Shown one piece after another: positions 7,685 through 16,462 of a stretch of DNA of 36,271 nucleotides. The DNA is from Mesorhizobium sp. WSM3626. GTDB taxonomy: Bacteria; Pseudomonadota; Alphaproteobacteria; Rhizobiales; Rhizobiaceae. Under the pieces are notes generated by a model. The model was not told where the DNA came from, did no database searches, and was given only the letters and a program-made list of their open reading frames with translations. Location of the stretch: the NCBI RefSeq assembly GCF_000513935.1, contig NZ_AZUY01000058.1:1143-37413 (forward strand). The letters run 5' to 3'. Made by a program: the position numbers and the translations under genes. The stretch's first letter is position 1. Every line of letters starts with the position of its first letter.

Positions 7685-8617
7685 TCAGGATCCGATATGC
7701 GGTCCCCTGCCCCGGGCTTGCGCAAGCTCGACCTGGCGCTGGCGCTCTGCGTAGCGCTTGCGGTCCTCATCCGAGCGGGCATCGAAGCAGTGCGGGCACG
7801 AAACCCCGGCGGCATATTTCGGCGACACCAGCTCGCTCTCCGTCAGCGGATGGCGGCATGCGCGGCAGAGTTCCGCGTCGCCCTCCGCGAGGCCGTGCGA
7901 CACCGAAACCCGTTCGTCGAAGACGAAGCACTCGCCCTGCCACAGGCTCTGCTCCGCTGGAACATCCTCGAGATATTTGAGAATACCGCCCCTGAGGTGG
8001 AACACGTCCTCGAAGCCGAGCGACTTCACATAAGCGGTCGCCTTTTCGCAGCGTATGCCGCCTGTGCAGAACATCGCCACCTTGCGCCCTTCGAGATCCG
8101 CCCGGTGCGCTTCCACCCAGGCCGGGAATTCGCGAAAGCTCGCCGTCGCCGGATCGACGGCGCCCTTGAAGGTGCCGATCGAGACCTCATAGCCATTGCG
8201 CGTATCGATGACGATCGTGTCGGGCTGCGAGATCAGCGCATTCCAGTCGCCCGGCTCCACATAGGTGCCCGCGCTTTTCGCCGGGTCGATGGTCTCGACA
8301 CCCATGGTGACGATCTCGCGTTTCAGCCGCACCTTCATGCGGTGGAACGGCATGGCCGCGGCACCGCTGTATTTGACCTCGAGACCCGACAGGCCGTCGA
8401 TCGCTTCGATGTATTCGATCAGCGCGGCGATCGCTTCCTCGCTGCCCGCGACGGTGCCGTTGATGCCCTCATGCGCCAGGAGCAGCGTGCCCTTGATCCC
8501 GCGCCCGCAGCAGAAGGCCGCAAGCGGCGCGCGCAATGCCTCGAAAGCGTCAAGCCGGGCAAAGCGGTAGAGCGCGGCGACGCGGACTGGCTGGGATGGC
8601 GCGGGCAGAGTTGTCAT
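7685..8617 (-). CDS. trhO: tRNA uridine(34) hydroxylase TrhO (rhodanese-fold)
   Basis: A 310-residue protein of the YceA/TrhO family, which uses O2 to make 5-hydroxyuridine at wobble position 34 of tRNA. The N-terminal domain carries LLAHEGINGTVAG, and the rhodanese domain carries the catalytic-cysteine loop MFCTGGIRCEKATAY (about residue 180) and FHLRGGILKYLED. A C-terminal cysteine cluster (CRACRHPL ... CPHC) looks like a small zinc site, as in many long TrhO proteins. Length matches the family. It is the first gene of a short minus-strand run with DUF533. No strong Shine-Dalgarno precedes the ATG, but the start fits homologues. Confidence 0.94.
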   Translation of the reverse strand: MTTLPAPSQPVRVAALYRFARLDAFEALRAPLAAFCCGRGIKGTLLLAHEGINGTVAGSEEAIAALIEYIEAIDGLSGLEVKYSGAAAMPFHRMKVRLKREIVTMGVETIDPAKSAGTYVEPGDWNALISQPDTIVIDTRNGYEVSIGTFKGAVDPATASFREFPAWVEAHRADLEGRKVAMFCTGGIRCEKATAYVKSLGFEDVFHLRGGILKYLEDVPAEQSLWQGECFVFDERVSVSHGLAEGDAELCRACRHPLTESELVSPKYAAGVSCPHCFDARSDEDRKRYAERQRQVELAQARGRGPHIGS

Positions 8618-8684
8618 CGCCAGAGCAACTAGACGCTCGCAGAAGCCGATTCAAGGTGAAACGGGCTCGGGCTGGGTAAATGTC

Positions 8685-8981
8685 TCAGTGTGAATTTTGG
8701 ATCAACCTGCAGATCGTGAAATAGACCACCACATGCGTTGCTTCGAACATCGTTAGCGTAACGACAAAGGCTCCGACGAGAATAACTGAAGGATATCGGT
8801 CGAACCATGAGGGCGGCGCGCCATCGCTCTCGTTGAGGATAGCAAGGGCCTGGTTCCAAACGGCGAGAAAACGAAGTACGGTCCACACAGCGGCCCATGC
8901 CACGACGAATTCAAGGGGCAATGCTCGGAGAGCAAAGTAAATCGGGCCGATTAGAGATACGATTGGAAAAAGAACGTTCAT
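8685..8981 (-). CDS. Hypothetical small membrane protein
   Basis: 98 residues from the ATG at 8981. Hydrophobic segments lie at about residues 3-20, 22-40 and 65-88, joined by a hydrophilic turn (ESDGAPPSWFDRYPS). I do not recognise the family. No good ribosome site is present, and the ORF opens exactly where the transposase relic ends, so its original 5' region may have been replaced or it may be a fragment. Local base composition is less GC-rich than the flanking genes, hinting at transfer. Against a spurious ORF: the hydrophobic pattern is regular and codons look coding. Confidence 0.45.
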   Translation of the reverse strand: MNVLFPIVSLIGPIYFALRALPLEFVVAWAAVWTVLRFLAVWNQALAILNESDGAPPSWFDRYPSVILVGAFVVTLTMFEATHVVVYFTICRLIQNSH

Positions 8982-9275
8982 CTGTTGGGCGCTTTTTGTA
9001 ATGTCCACGCGGTCCGTGTTTCGGCGCAACCTTGTCCATCTTCCCGCAAAGATCATCCATAGACCAGAGCGTCTTGGACATGCCAGCGGCCATTGCCGGC
9101 GTCATTTTTAGCGTCTTGTGCATTTTGATAAAGTTGTACCAAACCGTGTAGATCGCGGCCATGTGACGTGGTTCTCGAACTTCTTTGAGAACGCATTGGT
9201 CAAACGCGTGAATCAGCGCATCTGCATACGCGTGGGCTGCTCGTCATGGCCTTGTCGGGAAAGAACCTTTAAGCT
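8911..9275 (-). pseudogene. Decayed transposase C-terminal fragment (IS1-like DDE type)
   Basis: Read on the minus strand, the segment gives MQMR-stop-FTRLTNAFSKKFENH, then after a one-base loss (between 9162 and 9168) HMAAIYTVWYNFIKMHKTLK and TPAMAAG ... RGHYKKR. This is the conserved C-terminal third of a transposase common in rhizobia and annotated there as IS1-like. A TGA at 9213-9215 replaces the arginine expected before FTRLTNAFSKK. Further upstream only PDKAMTSS remains, and the usual YVERQNLT stretch appears deleted. The catalytic domain and any inverted ends are missing, so the element is dead. The exact IS family is from memory; the defects are visible in the sequence. Confidence 0.8.
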
Positions 9276-9384
9276 CGGCGGCAACACGTGACATCGCGCC
9301 GCGACCGGTTTCGTGGACAGGGCAATACCCGCCTGCTAATCGGTTGAAATGCCCCTCGATGCGGCCCTCGACAAGGAGAGACAG

Positions 9385-10023
9385 ATGCCCAGCAAGACCG
9401 AGAAACTCCTGTCGCTCCTCAATGGCCAGCCTGTCATTCCGGTGTTGAAGATCGCCAATGTAGCCGATGCGGTGCCGCTGGCCCGTGCTTTGGCGCGCGG
9501 CGGTTTGCCCGCGATCGAGATCACGCTCAGGACCGCGGATGCGCTCGAAGCGATCCGTCGCGTGGCCGGCGAGGTCGAGGGGGCCATCGTCGGCGCCGGC
9601 ACCATTCTGGACAGCAAGCAGTTCGACGAGGCAGCCGGTGCCGGTTCGCGATTTATCGTCAGCCCCGGCATCACCCGCGAGCTTCTGGCTGCCGCCGCCG
9701 GCAGCGAGGTTCCGTTGCTGCCCGGCGCCATCACGCCCGGCGAGATCATGGCCGCGCGCGAAGCCGGCCTGCGCTTCCTGAAATTCTTCCCCGCCGAGCA
9801 GTCCGGCGGCATCGCTTCGCTCAAGGCCTTCGCCTCGCCGCTGGCCGACGTCAAATTCTGCCCGACCGGCGGCATCACCGGCAAGAACGCCGCCGACTAT
9901 CTCGCTTTGCCCAATGTCATTTGCGTCGGCGGCTCGTGGGTGGCGCCCGACGACTTGGTCAAGGCCGGCAAGTGGGACGAGATCGAAGCGCTCGCACGCG
10001 CCGCCAGCAAACTCGCGAAATAA
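9385..10023 (+). CDS. eda: 2-dehydro-3-deoxy-phosphogluconate (KDPG) aldolase
   Basis: 212 residues, the usual Eda length, starting at the ATG at 9385, which has AAGGAG seven bases upstream. It is a TIM-barrel class I aldolase splitting KDPG into pyruvate and glyceraldehyde 3-phosphate, the last step of the Entner-Doudoroff pathway. Visible motifs are IEITLRTADALEAI (catalytic Glu), VGAGTILDSKQ, FIVSPGI, the Schiff-base lysine in LRFLKFFPAEQSGG, and PTGGI for phosphate binding. The gene stands alone: no edd or sugar-acid genes are near. Because it is isolated, activity on KDPGal or 4-hydroxy-2-oxoglutarate cannot be excluded. Confidence 0.95.
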   Translation: MPSKTEKLLSLLNGQPVIPVLKIANVADAVPLARALARGGLPAIEITLRTADALEAIRRVAGEVEGAIVGAGTILDSKQFDEAAGAGSRFIVSPGITRELLAAAAGSEVPLLPGAITPGEIMAAREAGLRFLKFFPAEQSGGIASLKAFASPLADVKFCPTGGITGKNAADYLALPNVICVGGSWVAPDDLVKAGKWDEIEALARAASKLAK

Positions 10024-10210
10024 CCTTTCCGGGCGGCCCGAAAAAACCGGCCGACTGGCGTCGACCGGGCCTCTTTGACCGGCTGGGGGGTGCGATCCGT
10101 TGCAGACCCTTGACCGTCTGCTTGGGGTGGTGCCGCCAGTGCGTCACGACCCTGGTGCGGCAGCACTTCTCCATCATGTGCATATGATTGTCGGTCTGAC
10201 GACAAGCCGC

Positions 10211-10232
10211 GCCTGATCCTGCGGCATCAGGC
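10211..10232. repeat. Short hairpin downstream of eda
   Basis: A 7-bp stem GCCTGAT/ATCAGGC with an eight-base loop. No T-run follows, so it is only a weak candidate for the end of the eda transcript. The remainder of 10024-10259 shows nothing gene-like. Confidence 0.3.
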
Positions 10233-10259
10233 ACCACCTGCATCGCACCTCTGGACAGC

Positions 10260-10289
10260 AAAAAGCCGCGCGGGTCGCCCGGCGCGGCT
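10260..10289 (-). terminator. Rho-independent terminator of the DUF882 gene
   Basis: AGCCGCGC-GGG and CCC-G-GCGCGGCT pair around a TCG loop with one bulged G. On the minus strand the hairpin is followed by a run of T (10260-10263). It lies 24 bases beyond the stop codon at 10313. Confidence 0.85.
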
Positions 10290-10312
10290 TCAGCAATATT
10301 CCGGGCTGTTCG

Positions 10313-12244
10313 CTACTTCGTCTGGAAACGGGCGACCGACAGGAACTTGACGGCATTGCCGGTGAAACGGTTGGCGTCGGCCATCTGGTTGCCCGCCTGG
10401 AAGCCAGTCGTATAGACCTCGCTCGGCGGCGTATGCACGATGTTGTAGGCGTAACCCGGCGCGGTCGTCGCGCTCGAAACGGTGGCAACGTTTTCGCCGC
10501 TGGTCAGCGCCCAGCGGGCGGCCTGCGGAGCAGCGGCAACCACCACGGCCCTGGGGACGGGTTTCTGGTCGCGGACGGTGGCCCTGGCTTCCTTGCGGGT
10601 CGTCTTCACACCAGCGCCGATCGCGGCGACCGGATCGGAACCGGCAGGACGGGCGGCAACAGCCTGGCGCGGCGAGGCCGCATCGACACCAGACGGATCG
10701 TTGAAGGCCGAACGCGGTTCTTCGGCCAACGAGGCCACCTGATATTCGTCGGCGGTGCCGACCTGGGCATTGGCCTCGTCGAGCACGGCCTTGACGGCGT
10801 CCGGCTTGGTCGGCTCGGGACGCGCTGTCGGCAGCACGGAGAACGCATCCGTCGCGGTCTTGCCCTGGTCAGCCGTTTCGGCCAGCGCCATCAGCACATC
10901 CTTGCTGGGCGGCGGTGCGAGGTCCGCCGGCAGCGAGCGCTCGGGGCGCCATGTCGGCAGTGGGATGTTGTTGAGGGCGACCTGCGCCGGATCGGCGGCC
11001 GCGGCTTCCGCGATGGCTGCCGGATCGGACTTGCCGAAAGGCATGTTCGCCGGTGCCTGAGCCGTCGCCACTGCCTGTTCGGTGGTGGCCGTCGCATCCG
11101 CCGTGGTGAAGGGAACATTCTCAGGCGGCTGCGCGCCGACATCGGCCTTCGGCCGCGGCGCGAAATCGGGCAGCGGGATTTCCTTGGCCGGCAGCGCCGC
11201 GATAATCGTCTCCGGCGTGTTCTTCTCCGGTTCCGGAGCCTGCTCATCGGCAACCTGCGGAATGTCGGCCCGTTGGGCATTCTCGGGGGCTACGATGGCG
11301 ATGCCAGGCACGTTGCTGCTCTTGGCGGCGGCGGCCGGCTTCAGATTTCTAGCCTTGGGCGCAGGTGCGGCCGAAGCGGTCTCCACGTCGGCGCTGTCGT
11401 CGGCCTCGTCGTCGCCACCGCCGCCGAACAAGGCAGAGAGGAACCCGCCGGATTTCTTGCCGCTGCCGCCGGCGCTGGCCATCTCGATATTCGGTGTGCC
11501 GGAACCCTTGCGCGATTGGTAGGAGGCCAGCGCCTGTTCATAGCCGGGCAGCGGCCGGCCGTCGCTCGGCACATGCAGCGTCTTGCCATTGGGGAACAGG
11601 CTGACCAGTTCCTGGCGGCTGATGCCGGGCCAGTGGCGCACATTGCCGACATCCATGTGGACGAACGGCGAACCGGAGGTCGGGTAATAACCGACGCCAC
11701 CGCCCTGCATCTTGAGGCCGATGTTGCGCAGCTTCTTCAGCGGCACGCCGGGAATATAGAAATCCATCGCCTTGCCAAGCATATGCTGGCTCTTCTCGGC
11801 GACACCGCGGCTGCGGCTGCGCAGCATTGAATTGGTCGAGGGCGAGCGGTAGCCGCAGACGACCTGGATATAGTCGGTGGCGCCGCTTTCGCGATAAGCC
11901 TCCCAGACCAGATCCAGCAGACGCGGGTCCATCTTGGTCGGCTCGTTGCGGCGCCAGTCGCGCAGGATGATGTTGATCTTCCTCAGGCCCTCGGGAACGT
12001 AGCGGCCATTGCGCTTGTAGACGATCTCCGCCTTCTCGTGCGTGTGGAGGTGGTAGAGCTTTAGCGAACGAACTTCGGCTTGGGCGCCCGTGGCGGCCGC
12101 GGCAACAAAACCAAATGCGACAATCACCGCCGCCAACCATCTCGGCCAGACGTTCAAATGATAGTGCCGCCCGTTTGTGAGTCGTTCGATTCTGTTCAAA
12201 TCAAAAGGCCTTGCAGGCTGCCGTTTGTCCCCGGATTTGCCCAA
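10313..12244 (-). CDS. DUF882 / peptidase M15-like secreted protein with long disordered C-terminus
   Basis: Up to 643 residues. A membrane signal (VWPRWLAAVIVAFGFVAAAA, about 32-51) ending near AQA is followed by a DUF882 domain (about 57-215) with the M15 zinc ligands: H154 and D161 in SQHMLGKAMD, and H196 and H204 in FVHMDVGNVRHW. This fold is found in LD/DD-carboxypeptidases, so it probably trims or binds peptidoglycan in the periplasm. Residues about 240-560 are low-complexity Ala/Pro/Asp-rich, with a conserved-looking tail (TAPGYAYNIVHTPP, NRFTGNAVKFLSVARFQTK). The frame opens with TTG at 12244 without a clear ribosome site; a TTG at 12157 preceded by GGGCGG would remove 29 residues and leave the signal peptide intact. 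An almost complete CtrA-like motif lies upstream. Confidence 0.85.
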   Translation of the reverse strand: MGKSGDKRQPARPFDLNRIERLTNGRHYHLNVWPRWLAAVIVAFGFVAAAATGAQAEVRSLKLYHLHTHEKAEIVYKRNGRYVPEGLRKINIILRDWRRNEPTKMDPRLLDLVWEAYRESGATDYIQVVCGYRSPSTNSMLRSRSRGVAEKSQHMLGKAMDFYIPGVPLKKLRNIGLKMQGGGVGYYPTSGSPFVHMDVGNVRHWPGISRQELVSLFPNGKTLHVPSDGRPLPGYEQALASYQSRKGSGTPNIEMASAGGSGKKSGGFLSALFGGGGDDEADDSADVETASAAPAPKARNLKPAAAAKSSNVPGIAIVAPENAQRADIPQVADEQAPEPEKNTPETIIAALPAKEIPLPDFAPRPKADVGAQPPENVPFTTADATATTEQAVATAQAPANMPFGKSDPAAIAEAAAADPAQVALNNIPLPTWRPERSLPADLAPPPSKDVLMALAETADQGKTATDAFSVLPTARPEPTKPDAVKAVLDEANAQVGTADEYQVASLAEEPRSAFNDPSGVDAASPRQAVAARPAGSDPVAAIGAGVKTTRKEARATVRDQKPVPRAVVVAAAPQAARWALTSGENVATVSSATTAPGYAYNIVHTPPSEVYTTGFQAGNQMADANRFTGNAVKFLSVARFQTK

Positions 12245-12285
12245 ACGGACGTGTCGTTTTCACATCCGAATATCGATCCTAATGG

Positions 12286-12300
12286 TTAATCATCGCTTAT
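12286..12300 (-). promoter_or_regulatory. CtrA-like motif upstream of the DUF882 gene
   Basis: On the plus strand this reads TTAA-N7-TTAT, one base from the CtrA consensus TTAA-N7-TTAA. On the minus strand the same place includes TTAACCAT (12282-12289), the CtrA half-site described in Caulobacter. It lies 42 bases before the TTG start. Binding is inferred only. Confidence 0.35.
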
Positions 12301-12536
12301 TGAAGCCGAAATGCGGTAACACCGTGGCGATATCCCGTCAAAAATTGTCCGCGCGGTTTCTTGGTAAACCGCTGGTTTAGATCAGGATTCCGGCTTTGGC
12401 CGAACACGATCTGTTACCATTGGCCTCAATGCGTGAACAATACCCACATCGAGCGCCGCCTCCGACCCGCGATAGTCCGGGAAGGCACTCTGTCAGCACA
12501 CATAGTGACGAAGGAAGCTGGTCCCGGCCTTGCGGT

Positions 12537-14072
12537 TCAGGATGCAAGCCTGTCGACGCGGCCGGTTTCCGGGTCGATGCCGTATTCCTTGAGCTTGCGG
12601 TAAAGCGTCGAGCGGCCGATGCCGAGCCGGCGGGCGACCTCACTCATCTGGCCATTGTAGTGATCGATGGCGAGCTTGATCATTTCGAGTTCGACATCGG
12701 CCAGCGCACGCACATTGCCGCGCTCGTCGAGCGCCCGCAGCGTGCCGAAGCGGGGCTGCGCCCCGGCCGGCTGCACAGTTGCCGGAGCGGTCTCATCGGG
12801 CACGACGTCCTCGTCGCGCGGCGCCAGCGGCGGCGCCGCGCCGCTGGTTTCGAACGTGTCGTCCACCTCAAGATTGACAGTGCCTTCCACCTGCGCGCGG
12901 ATCTGCGGGAAATCATCGGCGGTCAAAACATCGCCTTCGCACAGCACCGATGCGCGGAAGACGGCGTTTTCGAGCTGCCGGATGTTGCCAGGCCAGTCAT
13001 AGGCCTGCAGCACTGCGAGTGCCGCCGCCGAAATGCCTTTCAGCCGATGGCGCGGGTCCGCGGGCGCCACCTTTTCCATGAAATGCGTGACCAGATGGGG
13101 AATGTCGTCGCGGCGGTCGCGCAGCGGCGGCACGAAGATCGGGTAGACGTTGAGCCGGTAGAACAGATCCTCGCGGAACTTGCCGTCCTTGACCTGCTGC
13201 AGGAGGTTGCGGTGCGTCGCCGAAATCAGCCGGATGTCGACCTTGACGGTCGAGCGGCCGCCGACCGGATCGACCTCGCCCTCCTGGACCGCGCGCAGCA
13301 GCTTGACCTGGACATCGAGCGGCAGGTCGCCGATCTCGTCGAGGAACAGCGTGCCGGAATGCGCCTCGACGAATTTACCGGTGTGCTTGTCGGTGGCGCC
13401 GGTGAACGAGCCTTTCTCGTGGCCGAACAGGATGGATTCCACCAGATTGTCGGGGATGGCGCCGCAATTGACGGTGACGAACGGTTTCGAGCGGCGGTCG
13501 CCGCTGCCCTGGATGGCACGCGCCACCAGCTCCTTGCCGACCCCGGATTCGCCCTCGATCAGGATCGGGATGTTGGAGGCCGCCGCTTTCTGGCCGAGGC
13601 GTATCACCCTGTCCATGGCCGGACTGTGGGTGATCATGTCCCTGAAGGTCAGCAGCCCGCCGCGTTTGCGCGATGTGCGCTTGACCTCGCCCTCGACCGC
13701 CTCGACCTTGAGCGCATTGGAGATCGAGGCCTGCAGCCTGTCGGGCGAAGCCGGCTTGACGACGAAATCGAAAGCGCCGTGGCGCATCGCCGAAACCACG
13801 GTTTCGATGCCGCCCTGTGCGGTCTGCACGATGACCGGCACGCTGATGTCGCGCTCGCGCATCGCCTTCAGCACGCCGATGCCGTCGAGACCGGGCATGA
13901 CAAGGTCGAGGATCACGACCGAGACATCGCGGGCGCCAGGCCCGTCGAGGACTTCGAGGCCGGCAGCACCGCCATCGGCGATGATTGCGGTATGGCCGAA
14001 CCGCGTCACCGCCGCCTCGAGCAGCCGGCGCTGCACGGGATCGTCATCGACTATGAGTATGGAACCTGTCAT
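12537..14072 (-). CDS. Sigma-54-dependent response regulator (NtrC family)
   Basis: A 511-residue cytosolic transcription activator with three domains. The receiver (about 1-120) has the acidic pocket VDDD (9-11) and phosphoryl-accepting D56 in VILDLVMPG. The AAA+ domain (about 150-375) has Walker A GESGVGKE, Walker B LFLDEIGDLP, and the sigma-54 contact loop as GSFTGA instead of the commoner GAFTGA. A Fis-type helix-turn-helix at the end contains MSEVARRLGIGRSTLYRKLK. The start at 14072 follows the receiver opening MTGSILIVDDDP; an in-frame ATG 51 bases earlier (14123) is possible, and neither has a strong ribosome site. No histidine kinase lies nearby, so it is an orphan in this window and its signal and targets are unknown. 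It is transcribed divergently from pepF. Confidence 0.93.
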   Translation of the reverse strand: MTGSILIVDDDPVQRRLLEAAVTRFGHTAIIADGGAAGLEVLDGPGARDVSVVILDLVMPGLDGIGVLKAMRERDISVPVIVQTAQGGIETVVSAMRHGAFDFVVKPASPDRLQASISNALKVEAVEGEVKRTSRKRGGLLTFRDMITHSPAMDRVIRLGQKAAASNIPILIEGESGVGKELVARAIQGSGDRRSKPFVTVNCGAIPDNLVESILFGHEKGSFTGATDKHTGKFVEAHSGTLFLDEIGDLPLDVQVKLLRAVQEGEVDPVGGRSTVKVDIRLISATHRNLLQQVKDGKFREDLFYRLNVYPIFVPPLRDRRDDIPHLVTHFMEKVAPADPRHRLKGISAAALAVLQAYDWPGNIRQLENAVFRASVLCEGDVLTADDFPQIRAQVEGTVNLEVDDTFETSGAAPPLAPRDEDVVPDETAPATVQPAGAQPRFGTLRALDERGNVRALADVELEMIKLAIDHYNGQMSEVARRLGIGRSTLYRKLKEYGIDPETGRVDRLAS

Positions 14073-14195
14073 GACTGTCTTGGTCTGCCCGAGCCCGAAT
14101 TCCCCATGGATCATCTTGGCACAGGGTTCTAAATAAGGTTTCAAAAAACCCGGTGAACGAATTGCTTAGGATTTGACCGGCTTCTCCATTCCGTT

Positions 14196-14249
14196 GAGTC
14201 CGGCTCCGTAATTCCGGTCACTTGATTCAACTCAGGCCACTTGATTCAA
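14196..14249. promoter_or_regulatory. GANTC cluster with a direct repeat upstream of pepF
   Basis: Two 15-base copies, GGTCACTTGATTCAA (14216-14230) and GGCCACTTGATTCAA (14235-14249), differ by one base and are spaced 19 bases start to start. Each holds a GATTC site; a third GANTC (GAGTC) is at 14196. GANTC is the CcrM methylation target in alphaproteobacteria. The second copy ends one base before the pepF ribosome site. Confidence 0.5.
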
Positions 14250-14262
14250 AGAAGGTATGTCG

Positions 14263-16104
14263 ATGCGCATGATGTTTGATCGGCGGATTGCGGCGCCATC
14301 GTCCGGTCAGGGTGCGGCGGCCGGACTTGGCGATCTGCCGGAATGGAACCTCGCCGATCTTTATGCCGGCATGGAGGCGCCGGAACTGAAGCGCGACATT
14401 GCCAAAGCGGCCGCCGACGCCATCGCATTCGAGGCCCGCTGGAAAGGCACGCTAGCCGCCGAGGCCGGGCGCGGCAGCGCCGGCAGGCTGGGCGAGGCGC
14501 TTGCCGCCTACGAGGCACTCGAGGAACTGATCGGCCGCATCGTCTCCTATGCCGGCCTCGTCTATGCCGGCAACACCGCCGATCCGCAGCGCGCCAAGCT
14601 CTATGGCGACATCCAGGAGAAGATGACCGATGCCAGCGCGCATCTTCTGTTCTTCGCGCTCGAGCTGAACCTGATCGACGATGCGGCGATCGAAGGCGCG
14701 CTGGCCAGCGACCCCGCCTTCGGGCATTACCGCCCGTGGGTGCTCGATCTGCGCATGGACAAGCCTTATCAGCTCGAGGACCGCGTCGAGCAGCTTTTCC
14801 ACGAAAAATCGATCACCGGGCGCGGCGCCTGGAACCGCCTGTTCGACGAGACGATGACCGATCTTCGCTTCGATGTCGACGGCGAGGAATTGACGCTGGA
14901 GCCGGCCCTCAACCGGCTGCAGGACGCCGATGGCGATGTTCGCCGTCGCGCCTCGGAGGCATTGGCCACGACCTTCCGCAAGAATTTGCGCACCTTCACG
15001 CTGATCACCAACACGCTTGCCAAGGACAAGGAAATTTCGGACCGCTGGCGCGGTTTCGAGGACATCGCCGATTCACGCCACCTTGCCAACCGCGTCGAGC
15101 GCGGCGTGGTCGATGCGCTCGCCACCGCGGTGCGCGAGGCCTATCCGCGCCTGTCGCACCGCTACTACGCCATGAAGGCGCGCTGGCTCGGCATGGAGGT
15201 GATGAACCACTGGGACCGCAACGCGCCCTTGCCGGAGACGCCGCAGGCGGTGATCGGCTGGGACGAGGCCAGGAACACCGTGCTGTCGGCCTATCACCGC
15301 TTCTCGCCCGAGATGGCCGAGATCGCGCGCACCTTCTTCGACCGCAACTGGATCGACGCGCCGGTGCGTCCGGGCAAGTCTCCCGGCGCCTTTGCCCACC
15401 CGACCGTGCCATCGGCTCACCCCTATGTGCTGCTCAACTACATGGGCAAGCCGCGCGACGTGATGACGCTGGCGCATGAACTCGGGCACGGCGTGCATCA
15501 GGTGCTGGCCGCCGGCCAGGGCGCGCTGATGGCCTCGACGCCGCTGACGCTGGCGGAGACGGCATCCGTCTTCGGCGAGATGCTGACCTTCCGCTCGCTG
15601 CTCGAGCGGACCACCGACCGGCGCGAGCGCAAGGCCATGCTCGCCCAGAAGGTCGAGGACATGATCAATACGGTGGTACGCCAGATCGCCTTCTATGAAT
15701 TCGAGCGCAAGGTGCATGCCGAGCGTCGCAACGGTGAATTGACATCCGACAGGCTCGGCCAGTTCTGGCTGGAGGTGCAAGCCGAGAGCCTGGGACCGGC
15801 GATCAAGTTGCGCGAGGGTTACGAGGTGTTCTGGACCTACATCCCTCATTTCATCCACTCGCCCTTCTACGTCTATGCCTATGCGTTCGGCGACTGTCTG
15901 GTGAACTCGCTCTATGCGGTCTACCAGAATGCCGAGCGCGGCTTTCAGGACAAATATTTCGAGATGCTGCGTGCCGGCGGCACCAAGCATCATTCGGAGC
16001 TTCTGGCGCCTTTCGGCCTCGATGCCACCGACCCCGCTTTCTGGCAGATCGGGCTCGCCGTGATCGGCGGCCTGATCGACGAACTGGAAACGCTGGACGA
16101 TTGA
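14263..16104 (+). CDS. pepF: M3 family oligoendopeptidase F
   Basis: A 613-residue cytosolic zinc metallopeptidase that degrades short peptides. The M3 zinc motif is LAHELGHGVHQ (first His about residue 405), with the downstream zinc ligand glutamate in LAETASVFGEMLTF. The N-terminal PepF-type helical domain and the C-terminal FIHSPFYVYAYAFGDCLVNS segment fit the PepF group. I choose the ATG at 14263, seven bases after GAAGG; the ATG at 14257 would leave only one base of spacing. It has its own promoter region shared divergently with the sigma-54 regulator and containing a repeated GANTC motif. About 360 bases follow before the next gene. Length is normal for the family. Confidence 0.93.
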   Translation: MRMMFDRRIAAPSSGQGAAAGLGDLPEWNLADLYAGMEAPELKRDIAKAAADAIAFEARWKGTLAAEAGRGSAGRLGEALAAYEALEELIGRIVSYAGLVYAGNTADPQRAKLYGDIQEKMTDASAHLLFFALELNLIDDAAIEGALASDPAFGHYRPWVLDLRMDKPYQLEDRVEQLFHEKSITGRGAWNRLFDETMTDLRFDVDGEELTLEPALNRLQDADGDVRRRASEALATTFRKNLRTFTLITNTLAKDKEISDRWRGFEDIADSRHLANRVERGVVDALATAVREAYPRLSHRYYAMKARWLGMEVMNHWDRNAPLPETPQAVIGWDEARNTVLSAYHRFSPEMAEIARTFFDRNWIDAPVRPGKSPGAFAHPTVPSAHPYVLLNYMGKPRDVMTLAHELGHGVHQVLAAGQGALMASTPLTLAETASVFGEMLTFRSLLERTTDRRERKAMLAQKVEDMINTVVRQIAFYEFERKVHAERRNGELTSDRLGQFWLEVQAESLGPAIKLREGYEVFWTYIPHFIHSPFYVYAYAFGDCLVNSLYAVYQNAERGFQDKYFEMLRAGGTKHHSELLAPFGLDATDPAFWQIGLAVIGGLIDELETLDD

Positions 16105-16462
16105 GTCGCCACTCGCCCGGCAAGAACAGTTTAGCCGGAATGCATGTTTGGGCCGCGCTATTCTTGCCCTAAATATTTGTTCTTGAAGAACTCTCCGCGA
16201 ACGTTTTCCCATAGCTTTCCGCAAGCTCTATGGTAGCTTTCCCTTTAAGCTCAGCCGGAGCGCATGCGGATCGGCGAGGGAAAGTCCCGGCCGGCCGTGC
16301 GCTCAGGCGAACGCGACGACGGCCGTTGGCCATGGGCAGGCAAAGCCGATCGCCGACAGTTCGAACCGAAGCCGGCTGTTCCGCGAACCGCCGAACCATC
16401 ATCGAGTAGTCCTGCGCCGAAGGTCTTGACCCACGGCAGACGGATCTGACTGGAGAGAGACA
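16105..16462. other. Intergenic region, 358 bases
   Basis: No convincing gene. It contains a 13-base palindrome GTTCTTGAAGAAC (16179-16191) and a weaker inverted pair CATAGCTT / AAGCTCTATG (16210-16232). The minus-strand ORF here is arginine/serine-rich with no ribosome site or family likeness and is probably chance. The presumed promoter of the HhH gene lies here. Confidence 0.5.

Noticed and set aside
12353..12372. Hairpin GCGGTTT/AAACCGC downstream of the sigma-54 regulator gene
   Set aside because: No T-run on the minus strand and 165 bases beyond the stop; it may be chance.
14112..14127. TGGCAC followed by AGGGTTCT, resembling a sigma-54 promoter
   Set aside because: The -12 TTGC element is missing at the required spacing on either strand.
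12396..14132. 578-residue open frame on the plus strand opposite the sigma-54 regulator
   Set aside because: It mirrors the real gene on the other strand, is rich in Arg, His and Asp without any family motif, and arises from codon bias in GC-rich DNA.
16169..16402. Minus-strand ORF of 77 residues in the pepF-HhH gap
   Set aside because: Arg/Ser-rich composition with no ribosome site, domain or operon context.
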